NCBI GenBank assembly: GCA_009617715.1
Contig: VTFK01000595.1
Coordinates: forward strand, 62,001-126,000
Reading direction: 5' to 3'
DNA from: Plectrocnemia conspersa
Taxonomy: Eukaryota; Arthropoda; Insecta; Trichoptera; Polycentropodidae
Length of the DNA: 64,000 nt
Part shown: positions 45,270 through 61,600 of the stretch, piece by piece
Numbering within the stretch: position 1 is the stretch's first letter
Layout of the letters: each line of letters begins with the position of its first letter
Made by a program: the position numbers and the translations under genes
The notes under the pieces: generated by a model
Databases searched by the model: none
The model's input: only the letters and a program-made list of their open reading frames with translations
What the model was told of the DNA's origin: nothing

Positions 45270-45420
45270 CCTTAGCCATAATAATGGGGTACCCCTTAAA
45301 ATGGTGTGTAACTCTTTACAAGTGTATAGTTTGACCGAAATATTTTAGCAGGTATTTTAACTGTAATTCTGGAAACTATACAAAAGAATTTGTCGTTTTT
45401 AATAATTTAAAAAAAATATT
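45270..45420 (-). repeat. Dispersed repeat, copy 2 (mate at 200-358)
   Basis: The reverse complement matches the block ending at 358: AATATTTCGGTCAAACTAT, CTTGTAAAGAGTTACACA, and AAGGGGTACCCCATTATT at the terminus. Orientation is opposite to copy 1. Confidence 0.6.
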
Positions 45421-48387
45421 TCAGGTCAAATTGTTTAGTTTATTTTTCGGTTGTTATTTTATAGAGTAGTTTTTTGTGTAAAGGCAAAGTTGAAATGTAC
45501 CCATTTTAAATTAGTGAAACTTAAGCATTAGACTCTAAATGCGGTTTTTGATATTTTTTTATTAGGTGATGTGACCCAAGAAGTTGGTCATTCCTACTTT
45601 AAAGATTAAAGACATATTAATCGAACTAGATCTTCAGCTAAATGCTTAAATTAGCACTATATCATTTTTTTTATTTTTTTTTCTTGCACTCAAATTGTAA
45701 AATTACTTTTTTCTTTTTCAATTTAAACCAGTAAAGTTTTATATAATTAATTTTATTTTTTATAAATTTTTTACAAAAAAAAGAAGCTTGAACATGAATA
45801 ATTTCAATGGTACTTTAACGCGGATCAGCTTAAACACCACAACGTCTATCTTCAAAGGGCTTTTCGTGTTTAGCTTATCAGATAATTATAATTCCATTTC
45901 CAAGTTTAAATTTTGTTATTTACCATCGAGTATGATAAATTTACATATATGTAACACATTTTTGCTTGCATGGTAACGTTACTGTCTTTATAGAGCTAGC
46001 AAAAAAAACACTCCTCCTTCCTTATGTGTACTTAAATTGAAAATAAACCAATATCAAATTTGACGAATAAAAACATATCATGAATTACTAAAAGTGCGTC
46101 TAAATCTAAAATTATCGGTGAAGTGTTATGTACTATTATTATAAATCCTAGTTTTGTTTGCGACTGAGAGTGTAATAGATAGCAAAACGCCAACCACCCG
46201 GTGATATGTACTTATGTCATGTGCATTTCATGACAAAAGCTTTCCAAGCTGTCCAACTATGTAGTGCGGTTTTATGTTATTTACAAATATTGTATTATTT
46301 GAAGTGTTTCTATTCACTAGCTAACTAAAAATAAATACATATTTATTTTTTGTTGTATATTAATCAATATATTATATTTCATTAACAAAATTATAGAATA
46401 CATGTAAGCACATCGTAAGACATATTCCCACCCACAACTTAAGTTCAAAACAATTCAATAAATCTTCCCGATGGATGCTTCAGCAAGAAACTATTAGTGA
46501 CTCGCGCGTCTAGTTATTAATTATAACTAAGGAAGAATGTATGCTTAAGACAACATCGAACTATTTATCGTTAAAGTTAACTATGGTATTCTAGACAAAC
46601 TGCATGAAAAACGCATATATGCATAACATATTATATATTGCTTACCTTAAATTATTACAAATAACAACAAACTTTACCGCGACTGATCTTAAGAATATAT
46701 ACACATTCTTATGAAAATAAATTTAAATCACTCCCAGTCTTATCTTTCCGCTTCATTGTTAAAGCAACTATTTCACTCTTGCCCCTTTCTTTTCTCATTT
46801 ATTTTATATGCAATTTGTTAAATTTTATCTTTCACAAAGATTGAATCCAATGTCTTGACCTGAAGGTACAAACCTATCCGTCGATAACCTTTGTTTTCCT
46901 CTCTACGAAATACAAAGATAGGTATTTATGCATATCCTATTTCGCTTTATCCCCGACACTTCAGATTTACAACGATAGAGTCAATCTTCTTTAAGATTGA
47001 TTCAACTTTTGTGTAAGTATACATTTTTTTACGATTATGATATTTCATTTTTAATATTCTACACGCCAGGATTTCTGGCGTTATTACGCTAATATTTTAA
47101 TGAGATGCTAACGTGTAAACCTGTTGAATAGCATAAATTACAAGATAGCCTAACATAATATAATACCGGTAGCTAACGGCAACATTTTTATAGCTTGCGT
47201 AAAAATATATATTTTTTATTATTATTACTATGCTGCCAATATTGAACTCTTAAATTAAGATAATATTCACTGTTTATATAAATAAAATAATCAGAATAAT
47301 TTTCAAGTTTAGAATAGATGCAATATCTCTACTACACTAGTATTTAAAAATGCTTCTTATTTCAATTTTGGACTTATTTTGATTATGCCAAAATAAAAAA
47401 AATATATGAAACAATATAACTTCGATTTATCATTAAGATTGCCGTTGGATTTATATGGCCCAAAATGCTATGCGCAGGTTGGTGCGACTCAGCGGCAAGC
47501 ATAGGGGTTTCTGGATTGTGGGGCGTAACTAATGATATATACAGCTTTATTAACTTCCATTTAAGTGATTGGGCAGAAACAATTGTAAAAGGTTTATCTT
47601 AGAACAGTCTCTGGTACTCCGGTAAAACTGTTCCACACTGAAAGTGGTTGTGATACAATCGAGCATTTTATTTTAAAATTTTATATACTGTGTGATTTAG
47701 ATATTTACAAGTGATAACATATATAGTTATTGAATCAAAATTGTTTATTAAATAATTTATGTATATAAATTAAAGGATACTATTTTTTTGATAGAAGACA
47801 TGGAAATACGTGAACAATAAAATATGTAATATTCAAGGGATATTATTATTTTATTGAATATACATAATACATTTTAACCATACTGTAACATAATTTTGTC
47901 AATCTATAGATTGTTTAGTTAATTGATATCCCTTCAAATTCAATACTCTTTGTGCTTTAGTTAAAATCGTACATGGCCATTCACATACACACATTCGTAC
48001 ATTCATGAAGGCATGCATTTATTCATATGTTACAGGTTCACTGGATGCTGCCGCATGGATGAACGTTGCATTATTCAGATATTTCGGTGGTCACGGAAAC
48101 CTCAAAATTTTCAATACAACACATTTATCATTGCAAATACACTACAGAGTTTGCGATCACGTGTGTGTTGTCTATTTATATTTTTAGAAAAGTAATAATA
48201 TTTTAAAGCGAATTGAAAAATAATCTTATATATAATTGTTCTAAGCCGCTTCGGGACGCGCATAACTTAAAATGAAACATTCCCCGTTCAATTATCTACT
48301 CTGTAAATTGTATCGCTTTGTATGAACAGTGAATATTATTACACGTAAACAAAGGAAATATATTCAATTATAATATTAAAATTGAAT
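45421..48387. other. Gene-free AT-rich stretch
   Basis: No supported gene, RNA or classified repeat. Short ORFs of about 60 codons near 45788 and 48005 match chance expectation. Confidence 0.4.
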
Positions 48388-49160
48388 ATGCTCCGATTAA
48401 TTTTCGTGCCGCCGGTAATGCGTTCTGTTGTTTCGACCAATAAAAAATAAGCATTCAAATATAAGACAAGATGGCTGACAGTACCATGACAACAGTTTTA
48501 AATAGTTATTATTTATTAATAACATTTTGCTACGAGACAATAATTTTCATTAATTCGTCATTTAACTGAATATACATAATAAGTAGGTGTGTTCTAACCA
48601 TGAAAATTAAATATATACATATTGTGTTGAGGACTAGAAGAATACATTGATTAAACTGGATCATAAAACGATCTTCGTAATGATATCTTTAAATTTTGAA
48701 TTTCCGGCTACGGGCTCCGAGGCCGAAAAGTGAGTTTTTCCTTTTATAATACATAATTATTATTATTGCTTCCGATTTAATGCAGAATACATTGATTAAA
48801 TTAGATAAACAATCTTCATAATGATCTTCGTAATAAAATCTTCAATTTTGAGTTCCTGGCGACGGGCTTCGAGGCCGAAAAGTGAGTTTTTCATTTTATA
48901 TTACATAAACATTATCATAGCTTCCGATTTAATGCACATATTCTTTAGATTTGACTAAGCTTTTAAAACGTACCTAGGTGCGTTTTAAACGTGAACATGT
49001 AATATATACTTAGTTTGTATGAAGATTGTGGTAATGTCGTTCAAACCGTATACATGCTAATAAAACGTATTTTTTTATCTATTGATTTTTGGGGATACTA
49101 TCTTTTACGACGATCGCATGACAATGATTGTGATACAGTCGGTTATTTAGTTGAATAATA
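48388..49160 (+). repeat. Unclassified dispersed repeat, copy 2, with internal tandem duplication
   Basis: Collinear with the reverse complement of 22155-22780. It differs by a direct duplication of about 155 bp: the segment AGAATACATTGATTAAA.. GGGCTCCGAGGCCGAAAAGTG.. CTTCCGATTTAATGCA appears twice (about 48637-48783 and 48784-48940). No ORF. Confidence 0.7.
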
Positions 49161-49489
49161 TTAAATTTACCATTGGTTACGTAGAAAGAATTGGTTATTA
49201 TTAGAACTATCTAATTTGTTTTAGAATCAAGATAAGACTAAAATATTAGGATATTGTAATAAAAAAAGGAAATGTAAAATTACAAGTTGGGAATAAGTTT
49301 TTGCAATTTTGAAAGAAAAAAATAAAAAAGGTCGTATGATAAAGTATTTTTATTTAAAAAAAAAATGTTTTCTAGATTAAAGTTTATAATTATTAAAAAC
49401 TAATTTAAGATTTTCCATGGCTCAGAAAATATTAAGCGGGCTCAGTATGTATCAATTGATGGAGATGTTTACAAGGAATTGGACATAAA

Positions 49490-50160
49490 ATTACAGATTT
49501 TGCTTTATTGAAAAAAACGGGTTTTATGAAGATTTTCGTGAATATACAATATTTGAAACCTAATCCTATATTTAAAATTGTCGAGCGATGCGTCTATTCG
49601 ATTTTCCTATATAGACGTTATCGCAATCCGCATACGAGATTTAATACACTCTTTGGGATTAATTTTTATTTTATCTTTTCCAGTGGGAAGCATCGAACAA
49701 ATTTTATTTTTGTTTGAAAAATTGGTCTGATATGATATGACTTTTTCGATCTTTTCTGTAACCCCACGGATGTATGACAGGAATGCGTGTCCTTTGTATA
49801 ATTTTTCTTTTCTTTTGTCGTTCGTCAAATTATTTTTAAAACCATTGAAACGCGACTTTCACGGTATGGAGTTTGGCTTTAATGTGTTCAAAAAGTTTAA
49901 TGGTAACTCTGCTCTAGCAGAACATAGTTTTAATGAAAACCACAAAATTGACTTTGGCAGCAGATAGAATGTAGCTAATGTAAAAAATCCGTTTGTTCGT
50001 ACAAAACACGAAGCGCTGGAAATATACATCCACAAAAATATCGCAATTAATAAACGAGATGACAGCAGCATGATATCAAAGTCTTGGCTGTCGGTTTTAG
50101 TGTCTATTCGAGTGACAAAATCACATAAAATTGTCACCGATTTAATTATCACATAATTAA
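49490..50160 (+). pseudogene. Penelope-like retroelement C-terminal remnant
   Basis: In the last part of the plus-strand ORF 49737-49967 the sequence NGNSALAEHSFNENHKIDFGS fits the LAxHxxxxxHxxxF segment of the GIY-YIG endonuclease end. After a stop, NPFVRTKHEALEIYIHKN and INKRDDSSMISKSWLSVL follow, parallel to 14590-14889 (KNYRKAIEIEIVKK, LNKRDEPKTLL.. LPVL). The RT part is not recognisable. Truncated and interrupted. Confidence 0.55.
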
Positions 50161-51939
50161 ACATTCACATTAACACTGACACAAATGACGCGGCCCCGAC
50201 AAGTGGACAATTAATGACTATCATTAACCCTGACCCACCACAAGCGCGTCTATATATGACAAGGTCAAGAAGTGCGGCAGATGATAAAAATTCGTGACCA
50301 TGGCTGGCGCAATCACGTAAGAACCGTTGTTTTTGTAAAACTGTTTTATGCAGAACTCGCATTGCGATTATATTTCTAAGGATCAAATACCTGCGTATTC
50401 CTTCTTCACGCGGTTCCTACTGAGAAACGATTTAAGAAGTGTAAAAACTTATGACTCACTTTATGAGGTTATTAGGTTATAATTCGTTATATGGTTCTAA
50501 TAATAACTGGCTCGCACATATATACATATACATATATGTACGTTGGTATATGAAAAAATCTCCCTTTTTATATATTATATGCCATGAAAACACTTTAATG
50601 AAAGGTGTCAGAGGGCATGTGGCATTAAAGTCGATGACAGTAAGAGGTATATTAAGTAATAAAGGGCCCGAAATGATATATACCTATATGAGTTATAATA
50701 AATGCGAATGCGGGGAGCTCATTTCACGCAAGACGCGCGAATTAAGCGTGTGTGTGTTTTGAGTGAAAATTTTATTTTTCAATAAATGTAAATGTAATCT
50801 TGACTCATGTACTACTTTAATAATCTTCTTTTTCTGGTGTTATGCATGATACCAGATGTTGGCGAGCATCTACCGACCACCGAATGATGGGGTTAAAAAT
50901 TCATGATTTATGTTAATATATAATACCTAGATCTTTTATTTTGCCCATTAAATATAATGATTCGTGCTGTATTGTTCAGTTGTTCAATAGTTACACACAG
51001 GAAATTTAATGTTTGTGTATATTGCATTAATTGTGTAATTTTGTCCTTAGTCCTGAATTCAGCTTTAAGCCTATACACATTATGTTTACCTAATCTAAAC
51101 ATCATTCAAATTGCAATTTAATTCGAACTTGGCCCGCGGGCAGTATGTTGTTAACGAATGCATGTAATGAGAAAATCGACTTCAAAGTTAGTGTTTAGTA
51201 TTTGAGTGTATGAAAATGTTATAAATTCTTATTTACTAACTATTCGTAGATTTGTTTTAGAACCTACTATTTACTACGAGGCTTTTCGTTGCCAAATAAA
51301 TATTATTAAGTATTTATGAAAAACTATACTTGTTGATTTAGTCCTAAATAATCTCAATGCCCCAAATAATATTACATTCTGCAGAAAGGAAATTATATTC
51401 AGATTCCATATCTTAAGCAATAATCGTGTTTTTTATCTTTAATACTGATTTTCTAAATATTCAAAACTTATTCTATTTTTTATGGTATAAATAAAAAAAA
51501 TGCCATGTACAACATTTAATTTTAATTTTCTTTTTTTGAGGAATTCGACATAAAATGGTGTCTAAATCCTTCCAATTTTTTTTTGTTAATGTGATATTGC
51601 TATGTATATATCTGTAGTACAATTATTGTTTAGTTGTTTAATAGTTACGCACTGGCAATTTATTCATTATTGCATAAAAGATTCACAAACCCTCAAACTA
51701 CTTGTGCCAACAGTTAATTACCATTAAAGTTTTATTAGTATCGAAATGTTCAAAATTTAATAAAACGATTCGTAAAGTTTATTTTTGGGTATGTGTGTGC
51801 ATGTTTAAATGAATATTGAAACCGTTTAAAATAAACACGAATTTATATGTTCAACCATTATATCATATATTTGTATCGTTACAAATTATGAAAATAAAAA
51901 TGTATAATTTTTTTTAACGACAACTTCTCTCGATGCCGG
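50161..51939. other. Mixed stretch with a short direct repeat pair
   Basis: A block at about 50967-51030 (CTGTATTGTTCAGTTGTTC..) recurs at about 51615-51685 (CAATTATTGTTTAGTTGTTT..) in the same orientation. A hAT-type TTGGCCCGCGGGC core lies at 51130-51142. The 103-codon ORF at 50451 has no recognised motif. No gene supported. Confidence 0.4.
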
Positions 51940-53155
51940 AATTCAAGTAGACGTCGTGTATACAGATTTTGAGAAAGCCTTTGACAAAGTTTGTCATACG
52001 TTATTATTAAAAAAATTGTCGAACCTCGGTTGCTCAGATAATTTAACTCGGTTATTTTCGAGTTATTTAAGCAATCGTAGACAGTTTGTAACCTATGGTG
52101 GCCGATTATCAAAGAATATTTTACCCCTTCGGGGGGTTCCTCAAGGATCCAATCTGGGACCTCTGCTTTTTTGTGTTATTTATTAATGACATAAATACAG
52201 CAATTAAAAATTCAAGTTTTCTTCTGTACGCAGATGATTTAAAATTATATAAATGCATTCGATCTGTCCTTTAGTGTCGGAAAGTGCCATACTGTGTCAT
52301 TTTCTCGATCCCGTTCGCCATCAGCTTATTTCTACCATCTCGGTGGTAACATTTTGACTAGAGAAACTTCCATTAAAGATATCGGAATCACTTTCGAGAG
52401 CAAATGGAGGTTCTCTCTACACATACACGACGTCTGTGATAAATCTTCCAAGATGCTCGGCTTTGTTATGAGGAATGCCTTTCACTTTGACGATCCGTCA
52501 GTTATTCGCATCCTCTATGACACCTTAGTTCGTAGCATTCTTGAATCGGAATCTATAATTTGGAATCCCCGAATAGCCAAATATTCCCTTTTAGTAGAAA
52601 AAATTCAAAAAAGGTATTTAAGATACCTTTACAAAAGGACATTTGGTTATTATCCGTTCTTATATCCCAGCGCCTTTCTTTTAGGAGCGTTGGGATATGA
52701 TTCGCTAATTCTCGCAGAAAGCTGTATGTCGCTAAGCATTTTTTCAAACTACTAAAAGGTGCTGTCGACAATCCAGCTATTCTCGAGGAATTCCAGTTTT
52801 GGGTTTCGGAACATTTTCGAGAATCACGATCGAGACCTCTTTTGATGGCAGTTAGGGCTAGGACATCCGCACTTGCCGACTCGCCTATAGCTGTGGCCAT
52901 ACGGCTCCTTAATACGCTGGCATTGAAAATTGATTTATTTAATGTTAGCTACGAGGATCTGATCCGGTTTATATCTTTTAATTTTAATATTTTATAATTT
53001 TTTTTTGTTATGTTTAAGTTTTGTTATATTTATTTATATATATACGTTTTTTTATGTTTTATAAATTTATAATTTGCTTTCGACCATCGTGGCGCATTGG
53101 GGTAACCTGTTAGGCCGGGATGGTCTTAATTTAATCGAAAAAAAATAAAAAATAT
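51940..53155 (+). pseudogene. Jockey-like LINE, RT to 3' end (5'-truncated, frameshifted)
   Basis: It begins inside RT with VYTDFEKAFDKVCHTLLLKK (about 51957). Then come LPLRGVPQGSNLGPLLF, a one-base shift, INDINTAIKNSSFLLYADDL (YADD at 52227-52238), a deletion, and a C-terminal frame 52294-52755 (TSIKDIGITFESKWRFSLHI.., LYDTLVRSILESESIIWNPR, KIQKRYLRYLYKRTFGYYPF). After another shift VSEHFRESRSRPLLMAVRAR continues to TAATTT near 52997. The 3'UTR ends with an A-rich tail at about 53138-53155. 5' truncation and the A-rich tail fit target-primed reverse transcription. The last part matches 59900-60340. Confidence 0.85.
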
Positions 53156-53459
53156 AAACATGTTCTATACCATTCTTAGTTTTAAATATTTTTTTATTTT
53201 TGTCTAATATATTAGAACATTATTATTTGCAACTCTTATATTGTTTTTGATTGTACATGTAATATTTTTTTTTTTGAGAGATTTCTGTTATAAATAACGT
53301 TCAAAATTTGCTTAATTATAAGCATTCAGAAATATATAGAAATAATATTATTTCAAGTATCTTAAATAAAGTAAAAAATATCGAAAATGAAAGTAAAAAA
53401 ATTTTTTTTTTTTCTCGAGGAAGACAACCTATTTAATTTTTTTGTCTTTTTTTAATTTT

Positions 53460-55660
53460 ACACGTACCTTACAGACGCAACAGTAAGTTACGGCGATTAA
53501 ACGTGATAATGCAATTTTTATTCATAACGAGAGCATTAATTATTTCGCGTCGAGAGTGAACGCTCGGGCCTAATAAATAACAACCTGGGAAGGGGGATAC
53601 GAGTGGACTTGTTCAAGGAATTTCGGACAAGTATTGAAATGTTCATCCTGTAATGAGGCGCCGCCTTCGAGAATAATGAGTCGAAATGACGATAAAACAT
53701 AACAAATTGGGTATAAATAAATCACGGCAGCCCTTTCCGAAATTTACCGGAGATTTATGCTGAAAAGCGAGACCTGTTGTGGCCATTTATCAAAGGATGC
53801 TTAAGCACTGCGACATCATTAGCAGCGCGCAGGACTCTTCCAGGGTATTACCGGGGGTATAGCGATGGGCTTAACATATCATGCATGACTAGGAAAAATT
53901 TATAAATTTCTCAGGATCAACACCGGGACTAGGTATTTAATTGTACGTTTATGTTTGCTAAAGAAAGATTGCCGCGAATATGAGCGATGGCGCCAGGAGA
54001 GCGACAAAACACGCAAGATTAATACTTCAAACAACAACAACAGCAAAAAATGATATTGAAATGTTGTTTCTTTTGAGGCGTAAATACATTTGAGTTTTTA
54101 AAAAGTGATGCAATTGTCTCGCAAACAACCTCATCTGCTATTCGCCAGAGCTGTATTGAGCCAACATTATAAAATATGTGACACTTAATCACAGAAAGAG
54201 AGACGCGCGTTTCGTCCAGCATAATGACGAGAAAACATCACGACAGATCTCATCTGATCCACGAAATCATAATCATAATACTACTTGACACGCCAGCGAA
54301 GATTCTCCGACTCTTCAAAGCCTGCCATTTTAACTCCACCGCTTGAAATCGGTATATACATTCTCTATAAATGTGGTAATACACATATATATGTATAATA
54401 TATGTTTAAAAATGAGCCGTTACTATATTTTCCAGCGTCTATTTGGCTGTAAAAGATAGAAACACGCCTCTTAGGCCTCAAAAACAGAAATTTTATTTAC
54501 GTGTGATAAACAATATTTTATATATGAGTTAATATTTTCGGTGCACATGGCTTGACACATACATATTTTTTTTCTTTATCGAGGAGGTTCCCGGTTACAA
54601 GTTTATTTATTTTATTTATATAAAAAAATAAGCAAAATTTTATTATTTATTGTAATAATATTTTTTTTAATATATTTTAGTTGCTTATTATTTTGACAAG
54701 TGGTGTAAGATACGTTTTACTTAATATTCCTGAATATAAAGCAGCTCGTCTTAAAATTTGAAAAAATGAAACAAATCTGATTTTTCTGCTCTTTACTTTC
54801 TTCGTATTAATGTATGCAGATAACGTCTAAGGTTTATGCTAATCAGGGGTTGGATAAATAAAGAAAAACGGGTAAACTACGGATAATCTGGGAGACATGA
54901 CCCGAAGATTCTTTATCTCAATTTACATACATTTTTCAATGCGGCCAAATTGTTATTCTCGCCGTGATCAGGACACATTTCGCCAAAACCTCGCACCACT
55001 CATGTCCGATTCAGATCTCGCAGCCGTTCTTCATCATCTTTCAAAATAGAACATGGCATTGAGATTGGGGTCAACTATAGTTTTGTGTTCTCTAATTTAA
55101 TCTGACAACGGAACACATTGAAAATATACAAATATCATTTTTAATTACGTAAAACTTTTTTTCAATAAGTGACACGTGTTTCTGCTCAAGAATTTTACAC
55201 AATCTACAAGAATAAATTGAGCAGATCGTTATTTATAGACTGATAATCTTTAGTAACAGGCTGATGGAGACCTTATCTCAAAGGGGTCAACGGGCGCCCG
55301 TTGCGTTATTTCAATAGATTCGAGCGGAATTAAATCACAGGGCACATGGTTGTTGCCAAAGTGTAAATAGAGTTGATTTTAGTAATTTTCTCACACAGAG
55401 AGAGGAAGAGGGAGAGAGAGAGAGAGAGTGCGATCAAGATAATCGGGTTAAATCTCAACAAAGCCATTCAATCTGAGCGTCGCAGGTAAACTTCTATTAA
55501 TGGGTCGTGTAACGAAGAGATTGTCGTGAATTTATGATGCCCGTTGACGTATTTCGTGTTGAATTGCTAAGTTATCTCGTTTAGCTGTTTAGATATCAAT
55601 TAAATAGGGATTTTCGCGCTTTGTAATTACGGCTATAGTGAAAATTGTGAAAGGCTCTTT
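53460..55660. promoter_or_regulatory. Gene-free, higher-complexity block, possible enhancer cluster
   Basis: Two subregions (about 53470-54480 and 54840-55660) are less AT-rich than average, with few homopolymers and no ORF over about 70 codons with sense. Short elements such as TAATTATTTCGCG, TTTATGATGC and GAGA repeats (55397-55428) occur. This texture is common for conserved noncoding DNA near developmental genes; I infer function only from texture. Confidence 0.3.
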
Positions 55661-55849
55661 ATTTATTCAATCTAAAAAAATACGCATAATATTGTCGGTT
55701 GGCCTAATAATTGAAAATAGTTTTTGCATATTTATATAAATTTAATGCAAGTGAAGTTATTTTAATTTTAAAATTTATTATTTTAAAAATAAAATGTTTT
55801 GTCTATTATTCTAATTTAATTATAATATTTGATATTAAAACAGAAGCAA

Positions 55850-56005
55850 CGTCGTATAGACCAATAAGCCAGCTACCTGTGCTGGCAAAAATATTCGAAA
55901 AACGAATAAATCCGATAATTAAAGAGAATTTTTTTTTTCTAGATCACCAATTTGGATTGAAAAATTGCTACGGGACTATAAAGCTAGTCCATATTATTAT
56001 ATAAA
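55850..56005 (+). pseudogene. Jockey-like LINE RT N-terminal fragment
   Basis: The frame reads TSYRPISQLPVLAKIFEKRI, then NFFFLDHQFGLKNCYGTIKL, matching the NYRPISLLPVLSKIFEK.. QFGFRxxxSTxxL start of LINE reverse transcriptases. Truncated on both sides. Confidence 0.7.
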
Positions 56006-56639
56006 AATCAGCAATGACTTTGAGGGAAAAAGGTATAAAATCCATTATTGGCTAACCATGCTAGGCAAGTAGTAAGTTTCTTTGGAAGTATCTCTGTAAG
56101 CAATTTTTTTCAAAAATAAAACTAATTGAAAGCGACTATCGAAACCGCCATGGTGGCGAGCGTCTGGAAAATTGCATACGAGTTACAATAACTTCGATAC
56201 CGGCGAATATTGATAAGCATGTTGGTGAAAAACGGTGCCAAATATCTCATTAAAAGTACGTTGCTATTTTTGTTTGTAGCTTTTATTTTATTATAATGTA
56301 ATAACTGTGTTTTTTTTGCAAAGTATATATATAAAAACAATAGCCGTATATATGCGTATATTAGTAGATTATCCTATTCTAAATAAAACTTATCACAACT
56401 GGGGTTGCCAACAGTCCTGGATTGATCGAGATTATCCCAAATTGATTGAGATTGTCTATGAATTGAAATCGCCGAATGTCAAATTCTCAAGATTTCAGCG
56501 AAAAAGACATTATTAAAATAAATTCAGATGACCTTTTCTTTTAGCTTTCGCAGCATCCCTAACTGTTTAATTTTTTCACTTTAACTAGACATTTTTGTTA
56601 AAATGTCGAGGTGACCTTTTTTGAGCTGTCTTCTGTAGA

Positions 56640-56710
56640 CGATGACCCCAAGATTCACATTCTCAATTTTTCCCTGAGGATGGCCGGGCGAATCTGGCCG
56701 AAACGTCGGG
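56640..56710 (+). repeat. GATGACCCC..CTGAGGA..GAAACGTCGGG motif, copy C
   Basis: GATGACCCC is followed after about 25 bp by CTGAGGAT, then a 6-bp stem (GGCCGG with CTGGCC, loop GCGAAT) and GAAACGTCGGGA. It resembles copies A and B but is longer. Confidence 0.5.
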
Positions 56711-56770
56711 ACCACGATTCCACACGGAATCAAAAAGTACGCGGAGTAATCCGATTCCTAGAAATATTAT

Positions 56771-59899
<3,129 letters not shown>

Positions 59900-60340
59900 A
59901 AATACTTCCTCTTTATCAAAAAAGTTCAGAAAAGGTTCTTGAGATAATTTATAGAGAATAATTGGATATTTTACGTGGTTTTATCCCAGCGTAAATTTTT
60001 TAGAATTGTTAAAATACGATTCGTTGGGTTCTCGCACAATATTGTATGTTTCTAAGCATTTTTGTAAACCGTGTTCTGTTGACAATTAAATTTTTGGGTT
60101 CTGGAACATCTTTGAGAATCACGATCGCGTCCGCTTTTGATGCCCGTTAGAGCTAGCCTATGTTTGTCTCCATCCGGCTCCTTAATATTGCTCTATTAAA
60201 TATCAGTTACAAGAAGCTAATTCAGTTAGTATTCTCAAATTTTATTATTTTATGATTTTTTTGTTTAATTTGTATTTTTATATTTTTTTTTGTGTACTGT
60301 AATACAATAATGGATGTTTTATCATGATGGTTTTATTTTA
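59900..60340 (+). pseudogene. 3' fragment of the same Jockey-like LINE as 51940-53155
   Basis: The plus strand resembles 52590-53000 with many changes: FIKKVQKRFLR near 59920, and WVLEHL..ESRSR in place of WVSEHFRESRSR at about 60090. The nucleotide block GAGAATCACGATCG is shared. Full of stops. Confidence 0.6.
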
Positions 60341-60479
60341 ATTAAAATATATAAATATTTTTATATATATATTAAAAATGGTCATGTTTATGACCAACAA
60401 TTAATTTTACGATTTATTTAATAAATTATGTTTTTAAGCATTATGTTCATTCATTAGAGTCCAAAAGTTTAACACTAAA

Positions 60480-61010
60480 AAATACAAATAGTAAATCTCA
60501 ATTTGAAGGTGTTAGTCCTCTTCAGCTGTCTTTTTAAGTTGTTTATATTGAGGAGTTTGTTGCCTCGATGTTGACGTGCTGTTGGAACCTCGCTTTATGT
60601 TTAGCAGAAAAACGTTTTATAGCATTGGCTACGTTTTCGACAACTAAATCACGATGAATGTCACAATCGGAGTATTCATAATGCTTCGTAGCACTTTATT
60701 TTGAAACTTTTTAATCATTTTAACATGGCACTGTTTGGCACGTCGCCAAAGTTGTATGCAGTAAATCCAAACTGGCTTCAGGATTTGGTTGATTTTATTG
60801 TATATTGATAGTTTGAAGTTTCTTCATATAAGCTAATGTAGGTTTCTATATTTTATTTCAAGTTCTTCTTTTCTTTATTTATCCAAGATCATGCCAAGCT
60901 ATTTAGCTGTATTTCCAAATGGGATAGTGTTGCCGTTTATGAAAATTTGCAATTTTCATATTTTTTTACCTATCGTTCAACGGTCTATGAGATTATATCA
61001 AAAGTACGAC
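60480..61010 (-). pseudogene. Jockey-like LINE RT C-terminal fragment (second lineage)
   Basis: The minus frame, with interruptions, reads GNTIPFGNTAK then LGMILDK, RNFKLSIYNKINQILKPVWI, YCIQLWRRAKQCHVKMIKKF, QNKVLRSIMNTP. This is the Jockey pattern YLGxxLDxxLTW..L..KLxIYKxxLKPIWTYGIQLWG..QSKxLRxIxxAP. It is clearly different from the family at 51940. Confidence 0.75.
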
Positions 61011-61259
61011 AATCTAAACGCTATTTTTTAATATCCCACACGTAATATATAACATTAAGATGAATGGATGCACACGCACACAAATACACACGCGGACAGC
61101 ACGCTTATTATATTATGTATGTATGTACATATATACATACACACTTTTTAGTACTGGCAAAATTGCCTGTCATAAATACGATACTGGAAGCTTTATGAGC
61201 GGCTTATAAAGAACCCGTGCAATATATTAAATTTATCGTCGTATCGCCTTCTCTGTAAA

Positions 61260-61600
61260 AGAAAATTATTATTCTATGTATCGTCATAATAATCCTTGAA
61301 GGCTTTATACATCCACGACACGTAATATTAGTATTATCTGGTGTTGTTGTTGCTTTCAGCTAACGGTCTTCCACTTACTCGCATAGATACCATACCTATG
61401 TACATACATTTTCATCGCCGAATACTCTTTATTCGAAGAACGGTAATAGTTTACATCTAAAGCGTGGTTGTAATGCAGCCGAGGGGAATGGATAAAGTTC
61501 CGTTGTGCCGTTATTACGGTGGGCTCATTCAAAGGGTGAATGTGCAGTATGCGATATTCGGTTAATATCGCCGAGAGTCTTAGAATCACTTTTATATACC
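61260..61600. promoter_or_regulatory. GC-richer noncoding block, possible regulatory DNA
   Basis: Less AT-rich than its surroundings. The 77-codon minus ORF has no known motif. Only the texture suggests function. Confidence 0.2.

Noticed and set aside
52553..52900. 115-codon minus-strand ORF
   Set aside because: Antisense to the LINE ORF2 C-terminus, which is clearly coding-derived on the plus strand.
56674..56710. Functional hammerhead ribozyme call for copy C
   Set aside because: CTGAGGA and GAAAC flank a good stem, but there is an extra base before stem II and no space for stem III, so I report it only as a structured motif.
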